Assembly: GCA_018053685.1 (NCBI GenBank)
Contig: JAGPKW010000004.1
Span: 1,668 to 19,487 of the forward strand
Source: Patescibacteria group bacterium
GTDB taxonomy: Bacteria; Patescibacteriota; Patescibacteriia; JAGPKW01
Direction: 5' to 3'
Length of the DNA stretch: 17,820 bases
Shown: piece by piece, positions 6,212 through 13,086 of the stretch
Position numbering within the stretch: the first letter of the stretch is position 1
Layout of the letters: each line of letters starts with the position of its first letter
Notes under the pieces: generated by a model
Database searches by the model: none
The model's input: only the letters and a program-made list of their open reading frames with translations
Told to the model about the DNA's origin: nothing
Translations under genes and position numbers: made by a program

Positions 6212-8719
6212 ATGGTAAAGTTATTTAACAATAAATTCAGTCTAAACTTCTTAAAAGTATGTGTATTGGCGTGGGAGATAGCAAAAAATGAGTATATTGA
6301 AAATAAAAATGCAAAAAATGAAGTAATTGACCAAAATGAATTAAATGAAGTTGTGGTGTCTGCAAAACATCTATTTTTTGCTATATCAATATTCCCAGAA
6401 AGTTTAGCATTTAGTATTTTATCTAAATACAAAAAGATAAATAAGGTTTTTGATATTAATCTAAATAATAAGATCAATAATGATTTAGAATTATTTAAAT
6501 ACGATTTTACTTTAATTAAGGATAAGTTTGATATTACAGCTAGAGATGTTGTTGATAATGCTTTGATGGTTGCAGCTGGTTATGATCATTATTATGTTGG
6601 GACAGAACATTTATTGTATGCTATTTTAAAAAGTAATGACCAAGAATTAAAAAATGTGTTGAATACAAGCGGAATAGATAGTGATACAATGTCCAAAGAT
6701 GTTCTAGAAATATTAAAGAGTATTTCAAATTTCGCAAGTTTTGCAAATGGCTATCAAAATAATGTTGGTGTTCAAAAAACGCCAGCTCTTGATTTTTTTT
6801 CTATTGATTTAACTAGTAAAGAAGTAGAGCAGGATCTTGATCCTGTTATAATGCGAGATAAAGAAATAGAAAGATTGATATATATATTATCTAGAAGATA
6901 CAAAAATAATCCAATACTACTTGGTAATGCAGGTGTTGGGAAGACTGCGATAGTTGAAGGACTTGCTAAAAAAATAGCAAGTAATGATGTTCCAGATTTT
7001 TTAATTGGTAAAAGGATATTAAAATTAGATCTTAATGCTATTATTGCTGGTGCTTCTTATAGAGGAGAATTTGAAGTGAGAATGAAGGATATTATTGATG
7101 AGGCTAGTTCTAACCCTAATATAATATTATTTATTGATGAGGTTCATTCTATCGTTGGTGCTGGATCAAATACAGGCAATCAAGATGCTGGAAATATTTT
7201 AAAGCCAGCCCTTGCGAAAGGTAAGATAAGGGTTATTGGGGCAACAACATTTGAAGAATATAAACAATATATAGAAAAAGATCCTGCACTTGAGAGAAGG
7301 TTTGAACCAATATTAATTAATGAACCCAGTGAGGAAGAAACATTAGAGTTATTAAGAGGTATTAGAAAAAATTATGAAAAATTTCATAATGTTAAAATAG
7401 AAGATGAGGCCTTAGCTTATGCTGTCAACCTAGCTAAGAGATATATAGTTGATAAATATTTTCCAGATAAGGCAATAGATTTAATAGATGAGGCTTCAGC
7501 AAGAGTTAAGGTTTTAAATTATAATAATAAATATATTAGAGAGATAAATAAAATAGAAAACAAAATTGATCTTTATGAAACTGAGAGAAATTCATTAGTT
7601 GAGAAAGAAGATTTTAGAGATGCTTTAATTGTAAAAGATAAAGAGGAAGCTTTGTTGGAGAAATTAGATAATTTAAGATTTATGGATAGTGAATCATCTA
7701 AGAAAAAGTATGGTGTTGTTAGGAAGGAAGATATTGCTAGAATTGTATCTGATAGAGTATCTGTTCCTGTTGAGACTATTTTATCTAACAATATAGGAGA
7801 CCAGATAGAAAAGTTGAGGAAAGATTTAGATACAAGTATTGTTGATCAGAGAAATGCTAAAGAAGATATTATACATTTTATAAAAAAAGGAGTATTTGAA
7901 TCTAATTTTAAAAATAAACCTCTTACTTCTTTTATATTTGTTGGGCCGGAAGGTGTTGGCAAAACAGAGGTTGCAGGTGTTATTGCTAAAAGTTTTTTTG
8001 GAGGAGAAGAAAATATGTTAAGATTTGATATGAGTGAATTTTCCGAAACTATATCTATTACATCTTTAATAGGTGCACCTGCTGGATATGTAGGTTATAG
8101 AGAGGGAGGGGCATTAACTGATACTGTTAGCAAGAAACCATATTCTGTTATATTATTTGATAATGCTGATAAGGCTCATCCTAAAGTATTGAGCTTGATT
8201 ACAGAAATTGTAGAAAATGGGAGTCTTACTGATGCAACTGGTAGAGCTATAAGTTTTAAAAATAATATCATAATTATATCTGTGACAATAGATAATGATA
8301 ATATTGAAAAAGATAATTTAGGGTTTGATATTAATGAAAATAAGAATGAAGAGAATGGATATATTAGTGATTTATTAAGAGAATATCTTGGAGCAGAGCT
8401 GGTAAATAAAGTTGATAAAGTTGTAGTATTTTCTAATTTAAAAGATGAAAATTTGGTAGATGTTTGCAAGTTGAAGCTTGAGAGTTTAAAGAAATTTCTG
8501 CCAGTTGGTTATACTTTAAATTATAATAATGAAATTATACAAAAAATTATAGATATTGTTAAACAAGAAAAAAATAGCAATGCAAAAGGCATAGATGAAG
8601 TTATTACTGAAAAAATAGAAAATAAGTTAATAGATTTACTTGTTGAAAGGGGAGAAGAAAATAATAAAACAATTTATATTGATTATAAAAATAAAAATTT
8701 TAACCTTGTAATTAAATAA
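6212..8719 (+). CDS. clpC: ClpC-type AAA+ unfoldase with degenerate second ATPase domain
   Basis: A class I Clp ATPase of 835 residues, which would unfold proteins and feed them to ClpP. Order: Clp N-domain with two repeats (SAKHLFFAI at 50-58 and GTEHLLYAIL at 130-139). D1 has Walker A GNAGVGKT (238-245), Walker B LFIDE (Asp309-Glu310) and the ALERRFEP arginine motif. A short ClpC-like coiled middle region follows (about 435-490). D2 has Walker A GPEGVGKT (578-585). D2 keeps Walker A but has Asp650-Asn651 in place of Asp-Glu in Walker B, Lys733 where the FLNR(V/I)DE arginine finger is expected, no sensor-1 Asn, and NAKGIDE (790-796) in place of the GARPLRR sensor-2. LGF at 703-705 fits the ClpP-docking tripeptide. 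So D1 probably hydrolyses ATP while D2 binds it structurally. A perfect CIRCE upstream implies HrcA heat-shock control. Confidence 0.92.
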   Translation: MVKLFNNKFSLNFLKVCVLAWEIAKNEYIENKNAKNEVIDQNELNEVVVSAKHLFFAISIFPESLAFSILSKYKKINKVFDINLNNKINNDLELFKYDFTLIKDKFDITARDVVDNALMVAAGYDHYYVGTEHLLYAILKSNDQELKNVLNTSGIDSDTMSKDVLEILKSISNFASFANGYQNNVGVQKTPALDFFSIDLTSKEVEQDLDPVIMRDKEIERLIYILSRRYKNNPILLGNAGVGKTAIVEGLAKKIASNDVPDFLIGKRILKLDLNAIIAGASYRGEFEVRMKDIIDEASSNPNIILFIDEVHSIVGAGSNTGNQDAGNILKPALAKGKIRVIGATTFEEYKQYIEKDPALERRFEPILINEPSEEETLELLRGIRKNYEKFHNVKIEDEALAYAVNLAKRYIVDKYFPDKAIDLIDEASARVKVLNYNNKYIREINKIENKIDLYETERNSLVEKEDFRDALIVKDKEEALLEKLDNLRFMDSESSKKKYGVVRKEDIARIVSDRVSVPVETILSNNIGDQIEKLRKDLDTSIVDQRNAKEDIIHFIKKGVFESNFKNKPLTSFIFVGPEGVGKTEVAGVIAKSFFGGEENMLRFDMSEFSETISITSLIGAPAGYVGYREGGALTDTVSKKPYSVILFDNADKAHPKVLSLITEIVENGSLTDATGRAISFKNNIIIISVTIDNDNIEKDNLGFDINENKNEENGYISDLLREYLGAELVNKVDKVVVFSNLKDENLVDVCKLKLESLKKFLPVGYTLNYNNEIIQKIIDIVKQEKNSNAKGIDEVITEKIENKLIDLLVERGEENNKTIYIDYKNKNFNLVIK

Positions 8720-8741
8720 GCAGCTTGTTGCTGCTTGTTTT
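8718..8741 (+). terminator. Probable intrinsic terminator of clpC
   Basis: AAGCAGC (8718-8724) pairs with GCTGCTT (8730-8736) around TTGTT, followed by GTTTTGTTT. The stem begins within the TAA stop codon. It ends only about 15 nt before comF, so comF needs read-through or its own start site; no convincing promoter was found for it. Confidence 0.75.
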
Positions 8742-8750
8742 GTTTATTAT

Positions 8751-9449
8751 ATGTTTGAAGAAGTTTTAGATTTTATATTTCCTAGACGATGTTTTTCATG
8801 TGGTAGAATAGAAGACTATCTTTGTTCTGATTGTCTAAACAAGAAACTGATATTGCAGAATAATTGTTTTTTGTGTAATGATAAGGATAATTCTAGTAGA
8901 TTAAAAAATTGCAATACTTGTAGAGATAATATTATGTTAGATGGAATTATATCATTTTTTGACTATAAAGATTCTTGTATAAAAGAAATGATGAAATTTT
9001 TAAAATTTAGATATTCATATAATATTGGTAAATATTTTGGTGAAGTAATAGGCAATATTTTTAATGAAAGATACAAACTAGATGAAAACTATATTTTAAT
9101 TCCAGTTCCTATATCTAAAAAGAGGTTAAACGAGAGAGGTTTTAATCAGAGCTATATATTTGCCAATGAATTGTCTAAAAAAATTAATATAAATATATAC
9201 CCCGATGTCCTTATAAAGGATAAGAATACTGCTGATCAGGTTGGTCTTACTCAAGAGGAAAGATCTAAAAATTTAAAGAGTGCATTTTCTGTAAAATATG
9301 ATAAGATTATAAAATACAATTTATATGATAAGAATGTTATATTAGTAGATGATGTTGTGACAACTGGTAGTACGGTGGCAAACTGTGCAATGATACTTAA
9401 GAATAATAGATTTAAAAAAGTTTTTGTATTAACAATAGCTAGAACTTAA
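8751..9449 (+). CDS. comF: ComF family phosphoribosyltransferase-like protein
   Basis: ComF is a cytoplasmic protein needed for natural transformation, where it works with the ComFA helicase and DprA in handling incoming single-stranded DNA. The 232-residue product starts with the family zinc-ribbon region: four cysteine pairs at 14/17, 25/28, 39/42 and 54/57. It continues with IPVPISKKRLNERGFNQS and ends with the PRPP-binding loop VILVDDVVTTGSTV at 196-209, in the usual type I phosphoribosyltransferase position. Length and order are typical. It heads a run of five closely spaced genes. The substrate of ComF proteins is not settled, and whether this organism is competent is inference. Confidence 0.94.
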   Translation: MFEEVLDFIFPRRCFSCGRIEDYLCSDCLNKKLILQNNCFLCNDKDNSSRLKNCNTCRDNIMLDGIISFFDYKDSCIKEMMKFLKFRYSYNIGKYFGEVIGNIFNERYKLDENYILIPVPISKKRLNERGFNQSYIFANELSKKININIYPDVLIKDKNTADQVGLTQEERSKNLKSAFSVKYDKIIKYNLYDKNVILVDDVVTTGSTVANCAMILKNNRFKKVFVLTIART

Positions 9450-9456
9450 TTTAAAA

Positions 9457-10053
9457 ATGAAAAAGAGTATAAAATATATATTATTAGCAATATTTATAAT
9501 ACTTGTCATTTTCTATTTGTTTTTTGTATATGAAAGATATAAATTTAATGATAGAATTTATAATAGCTTGGATAATTTTAATAAAAACGTAGATTATATT
9601 ATTGTTTTTGGTGCTGGCTTAAAATCAGGTGATCAGCCTTCTGATATATTAGCTGATAGGCTTAATGTAGCTATCAATTTATATAAACAAGGAGTTAGTA
9701 AAAAAATTTTAATGTCAGGTGATGGTAGTAGTGATGCTCATAATGAAGTAGAAGTAATGTTTAAGTATGCACTTAATAAAGGGGTTAATAGTAATGATAT
9801 AATTGTTGATAATGAGGGTTATGATACTTATTCTACATGTTTACATGCTAAAAAGGTTTTTAATATAAATAATGCAATACTTGTAACTCAAGCATATCAC
9901 ATAAATAGGGCTTTATATGTATGTAATGAATTAGGAATAGATAGTTATGGATTTACTTCTGATCTGAATAGATATATAGATATAAATAGATTTAAGTTCA
10001 GAGAAAACTTTGCATTCTTAAAAAGCTTTTTTGAAGTTAAGTTTGAAAAATGA
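9457..10053 (+). CDS. SanA/YdcF-like (DUF218) membrane-anchored protein
   Basis: This 198-residue protein has one N-terminal transmembrane helix (about 5-25) and a DUF218 domain outside it: VDYIIVFGAGLKSGDQPSD (45-63), DRLNVAINLYKQG (67-79), KILMSGDG (83-90), then E-G-Y-D-T-Y-S-T-C (120-128) and ILVTQAYHINRALYVCNELGI (141-161), where the Q-x-H-x-x-R motif is typical. SanA and relatives affect envelope barrier function, vancomycin sensitivity and peptidoglycan precursor supply, but no reaction is firmly assigned. It starts 8 nt after comF, and its TGA stop overlaps the next small gene as ATGA. Family assignment is good; the role in this cell is unknown. Confidence 0.88.
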   Translation: MKKSIKYILLAIFIILVIFYLFFVYERYKFNDRIYNSLDNFNKNVDYIIVFGAGLKSGDQPSDILADRLNVAINLYKQGVSKKILMSGDGSSDAHNEVEVMFKYALNKGVNSNDIIVDNEGYDTYSTCLHAKKVFNINNAILVTQAYHINRALYVCNELGIDSYGFTSDLNRYIDINRFKFRENFAFLKSFFEVKFEK

Positions 10054-10157
10054 GAAAAAAGAAGAATAATGGTAAAATATATAGGGTGCTTATTGGTCTT
10101 GTAATATTAGGGCTTTGGTTGTTGTATTTTATATTTGTTTTTAACATTAATAAATAG
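10050..10157 (+). CDS. Small single-pass membrane peptide (35 aa), unknown function
   Basis: The ATG at 10050 overlaps the upstream TGA (ATGA), and the TAG at 10155-10157 is one base before the ATG of the next gene. The 108-nt frame therefore fills the gap exactly. The peptide has a strongly basic start (MRKKKNNGKIYR) and one hydrophobic helix (VLIGLVILGLWLLYFIFVF, about 13-31), then NINK: a typical N-in single-pass micropeptide. I do not recognise a family. Exact packing between two genes, stop overlap and the charge/hydrophobic pattern support it as real. A role as a small subunit or regulator of the neighbouring membrane proteins is only inference. Confidence 0.65.
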   Translation: MRKKKNNGKIYRVLIGLVILGLWLLYFIFVFNINK

Positions 10158-10158
10158 T

Positions 10159-10923
10159 ATGTTCTATTTAATAAATCTATTTTTTGTTGGTTTTAATTTT
10201 CTATATTTTTATTTAATAAATAAAAATATTTTAAATCCTAATTTAATACATATTTTTATTATATATACATCTATATATTTAGCTGTTTACTTAATATTTT
10301 TTTTATTTAGTATTTTTGTTTTAAATCAAAAAAAGGAATTTATAAAAAATTTTGCTATATATTTTATTTATGTTATATCATCAATTTTATTTTTTATATT
10401 TATAAGAGATGATAATATAAAAATAGTATTTTATACTATAAATATATTATTGACATTTCTTAACTTTTTATCATTTAAATCAAAGTTAGTAGAAAAAGAT
10501 AATTATTTTACTCAAGAGGCTAGCTATTTTACATTTTTAGTTTCAGTATTTTTGTTTTTTTCATCAATATTTGCATTTTATGTTTTTATCGGATTTAATA
10601 AGCTAATAATTTTACTTCTATCTTTTGCTTATTTTTATTTATTATATTATCTTCTTTATTCCAGTAGCCCTAATGATAAAAAGAATTTGTCAAGATATAT
10701 TTTTATATCAACTCTTACTTCATCTGAATTTTTATTTATACTAACATACTTACCTTATAGTTACTATGTAAGAGCCATACTGATACTTATATTTTCTTTC
10801 TTTATTTCTAATTTTGGGAAAGAAGCATTAAATAATGAAGTTAATAAAAAATATTTTAACAGGGCATTTATTACTATGGTTTTCTTGGTTATTATTGTAT
10901 TAATAAGTGCTAAAACGTCTTAA
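10159..10923 (+). CDS. Polytopic membrane protein, unknown function
   Basis: The 254-residue protein consists almost wholly of hydrophobic helices, about eight or nine, rich in Phe, Ile, Leu and Tyr, separated by short Lys/Asn loops (for example a KDNYFTQEA loop near residue 115 and SSPNDKKN near 175). No catalytic or transport motif was recognised. The frame extends upstream to a TTG at 10135, but the ATG at 10159, one base after the small gene's stop, is the likelier start. It sits between a SanA-like protein and an HtrA-like protein with tight spacing, so it probably belongs to the same envelope operon. It could be a transporter, a scaffold or an envelope-biogenesis protein; the sequence does not say. 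Confidence 0.75.
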   Translation: MFYLINLFFVGFNFLYFYLINKNILNPNLIHIFIIYTSIYLAVYLIFFLFSIFVLNQKKEFIKNFAIYFIYVISSILFFIFIRDDNIKIVFYTINILLTFLNFLSFKSKLVEKDNYFTQEASYFTFLVSVFLFFSSIFAFYVFIGFNKLIILLLSFAYFYLLYYLLYSSSPNDKKNLSRYIFISTLTSSEFLFILTYLPYSYYVRAILILIFSFFISNFGKEALNNEVNKKYFNRAFITMVFLVIIVLISAKTS

Positions 10924-10933
10924 TTATTATTAT

Positions 10934-11956
10934 ATGAAAGTTTTTATTAAAATTATAAAAGTAGCATTGATTGTTGTTGCAATATTAGTTTTAAGTTTTG
11001 CGTCAGCAATTTTAGGTATATATATTGTCTTTAATAATGATAATTCTAAAATTCCGTTGCTAAATAAGATAGATGTTTCTAAAAAAGTTAAGAATACAAG
11101 TGTTGTTGTAGAAAAAAGAGATGAGGTGCATATTGATAAAGATATTCAACTACAAGGCTCATATAAAGATACGCAGCAGTTTTTATCATATATAGCTTTA
11201 AAAAAAGATAAAGGGCCATATCTTGATTCTGATATTATTGGTTTTGGCGTAAATATAACTAGTGATGGATATATTTTAACTAATGAAAACGCAATTCCAC
11301 AAATAAAAAAAGATACAAAATATGTTATTATTTTAAATGATTCTAAAGTTTTTGATGTAAAAAATATCATTTATGATAAATATGGTTTTATTATATTCAA
11401 AATAGATGGCCAGAAAATGAATGTTCCCTCTTTTACATATTATGATGATATAAATATTGGTGCTACTGTTTATTCTAATAATGGACCATTTGGTATAGAA
11501 GTTGATACTATAAAGAATAAAAAAGATGGGATTATACAATTGAGTAATAATCAGATGAGTAATAAGTATGGTATTTTTGATTTAAGCAACAAACTTATTG
11601 GATTTTATGGTAATGATAACAATCTATATTCTTCAAATTATTTAAAGAATATTCTTTATTCTTTAACATTAAATAAGAATACAAATAAAATATTAAGGCC
11701 TGGTCTTGATATCGAGTATAGTAATTATACTAATATTATAAGCGAAGATAATACCTTGAGTGGTTTTTATATTACAAAAGTTCCATTACAAAATAGTTAT
11801 AATCTAATGGAAGGAGATATTATTAAGAAGATAGATGGATATGTTGTTAAAGATTCTTTGGATTATATATTGCAAAATTATAAAGTTGGAGATACCTTAG
11901 ATTTTGATATTATAAGAGATAATAAAGAGATAGAAGTAAAAGTTGAATTAAAATAA
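10934..11956 (+). CDS. HtrA/DegP-like protein without catalytic triad, with C-terminal PDZ domain
   Basis: The 340-residue protein has an N-terminal transmembrane helix (about 7-28), a trypsin-like HtrA domain (about 95-240) and a PDZ domain (about 270-340; MEGDIIKKIDGYVV is the typical core). The HtrA start GFGVNITSDGYILTNENAI (103-121) aligns with G-S-G-x-I-x-x-x-G-Y-I-L-T-N-x-H-V, but the catalytic His position is Asn119. The Asp position (T-D-L-A-V-L-K) falls on Gly151 in DKYGFIIFK. The GNSGGP serine falls on Lys211 in SNKYGIF (209-215). All three triad residues are missing, so it is probably a membrane-tethered chaperone or PDZ adaptor and not a protease. The frame opens at a GTG at 10907 inside the upstream gene; the ATG at 10934, 10 nt after that stop, is chosen. 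It is the last gene of the comF run. Confidence 0.8.
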   Translation: MKVFIKIIKVALIVVAILVLSFASAILGIYIVFNNDNSKIPLLNKIDVSKKVKNTSVVVEKRDEVHIDKDIQLQGSYKDTQQFLSYIALKKDKGPYLDSDIIGFGVNITSDGYILTNENAIPQIKKDTKYVIILNDSKVFDVKNIIYDKYGFIIFKIDGQKMNVPSFTYYDDINIGATVYSNNGPFGIEVDTIKNKKDGIIQLSNNQMSNKYGIFDLSNKLIGFYGNDNNLYSSNYLKNILYSLTLNKNTNKILRPGLDIEYSNYTNIISEDNTLSGFYITKVPLQNSYNLMEGDIIKKIDGYVVKDSLDYILQNYKVGDTLDFDIIRDNKEIEVKVELK

Positions 11957-11968
11957 ATAATTAAAGTA

Positions 11969-11977
11969 TGATATAAT
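11969..11977 (+). promoter_or_regulatory. Extended -10 promoter of the Cys-rich pilin-domain gene
   Basis: TGA followed by TATAAT (11972-11977) is the same extended -10 (TGnTATAAT) seen before the PGK-like gene. No clear -35 is present at 17 nt. The predicted start near 11984 gives a leader of about 18 nt. A second TATAAT (11993-11998) is too close to the ATG to serve this gene. Confidence 0.55.
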
Positions 11978-12001
11978 TATATTATTAATAAATATAATAT
12001 A

Positions 12002-13012
12002 ATGAAGCATCTTGTAAAGCATATTTGTATAATATTATTTTTAATTATCTCAATATTTTCATTTAGAGATGTTTTTAGTGCTGGTTTTAATGATTATATT
12101 AATGGTATTATTACATCAAGCGAAAAAGAGGCTGCTAGCGGGGCATGCAAAAATAAATGTAGTGAGGGATATTATCAACTTACATTTGGATTACCTTTTC
12201 AAAAAATGTCTAGATGCGCTTGTGTTCCGCTGAATCAAGGAGTTGGTGCTGTAATGGTTTCGTTTATTCAACTTCTTTTGTCTTCAATAGGTACTATTGC
12301 TGTTATTATTTTAATTGTTGCTGGTTTTATGAGAGCTTTTTCTGGCGGTAATAGTAATGTTGTTAAGAAAGCCAATGATATGATTAAAAATTCTTTTATT
12401 GGTCTTATACTTGTTATTTTTTCTGGGTCAATACTTGCAATAATTAATCCTGATCTTGTTCAGATAGGAATATTTAATCCGAATATAACCAAGATAAATG
12501 TTGAATGTGTAGATCCTAAGATGGCTACTAGTGATAAAGATGGTAATGATAAAACATATACAAATGAAGATGGAAAGGTATTTAATATCAATTGTGTATA
12601 TGAATGTAAGGATAATATGTGTAGTGCTGTTGTAAATGTTGCTCAGGTTGAGACTAATAATGTTATGACAGAAAATATTACACATGTAATAGCAGATACT
12701 AAAGGAGCTACAAGTAACTGTAGTTGTTATCCAGATAGTATACCATCTTGCAATAATGACCCACGCTGTACTAATAATGAGGTATGTATAGCGACTTTTC
12801 TTTCTGAAACTTCCTCAAATCAGATTGTAACATTTAGCAATTTTAAATGTTTCCCTAAAAAGGATACAGGGACTGTTTGCTATCAAAACATAGAATGTAA
12901 AAGTAATAAATGTAAATTAGATAAGAGTGGTAATATGGTTAAAGTAGTTGAGACAGTAGATGCTAATGGTAAAAAGCAAAAGGCTCCTGGGCCAGGAGGT
13001 TTTTGTCAATAG
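12002..13012 (+). CDS. T4SS-pilin-domain protein with signal peptide and cysteine-rich tail
   Basis: The 336-residue protein starts with a signal peptide (basic MKHLVKH, hydrophobic 8-21, likely cleavage after FSA near 27). It then has a short segment with four Cys (49, 53, 72, 74) and the two-helix pilin module (about 83-112 and 131-151). Over residues 94-153 this matches the left-edge protein at 42 of 60 positions. The C-terminal half (about 165-336) is an Asn/Lys-rich region with 14 cysteines, ending in a G-T-x-C-x5-C-x-S-x2-C pattern like small disulfide-rich repeats (C293, C299, C304). That points to an oxidising extracytoplasmic location. The pilin module is related to VirB2/TrbC conjugation pilins and is abundant in Patescibacteria. 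Here it probably serves as a membrane anchor or pseudopilin for a surface domain. It has its own promoter and terminator; the function is unknown. Confidence 0.8.
   Translation: MKHLVKHICIILFLIISIFSFRDVFSAGFNDYINGIITSSEKEAASGACKNKCSEGYYQLTFGLPFQKMSRCACVPLNQGVGAVMVSFIQLLLSSIGTIAVIILIVAGFMRAFSGGNSNVVKKANDMIKNSFIGLILVIFSGSILAIINPDLVQIGIFNPNITKINVECVDPKMATSDKDGNDKTYTNEDGKVFNINCVYECKDNMCSAVVNVAQVETNNVMTENITHVIADTKGATSNCSCYPDSIPSCNNDPRCTNNEVCIATFLSETSSNQIVTFSNFKCFPKKDTGTVCYQNIECKSNKCKLDKSGNMVKVVETVDANGKKQKAPGPGGFCQ
12984..13004 (+). other. GC-rich terminator-like hairpin inside the 3' end of the pilin-domain gene
   Basis: CTCCTG (12984-12989) pairs with CAGGAG (12993-12998) around GGC, followed by G and five T residues (13000-13004), all before the TAG at 13010. 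It is unusually GC-rich for this window and encodes the APGPGGF stretch. It could end transcription before the stop codon, act as a pause site, or be coincidental coding sequence. Confidence 0.4.
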
Positions 13013-13022
13013 ACAATCTTGT

Positions 13023-13077
13023 AAATATCTTTTATTCTTGTTATTATTAACAGAAGAGGAGATATTTATTTTTATTT
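13023..13077 (+). terminator. Long hairpin terminator between pilin-domain gene and ileS
   Basis: The outer stem AAATATCT (13023-13030) pairs with AGATATTT (13060-13067). An inner stem of TGTTA with TAACA, plus TTC/GAA across a bulged T, surrounds a TTAT loop. A T-rich tail (ATTTTTATTT) follows. The stem is AT-rich, so efficiency is uncertain. The ileS ATG is only 20 nt after the stem, so the hairpin could also be part of an ileS leader. Confidence 0.55.
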
Positions 13078-13086
13078 CTTTAAAAT

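Noticed and set aside
10135..10158. TTG start extending the polytopic membrane protein upstream
   Set aside because: It would overlap the small membrane peptide gene; the ATG at 10159 is one base after that gene's stop.
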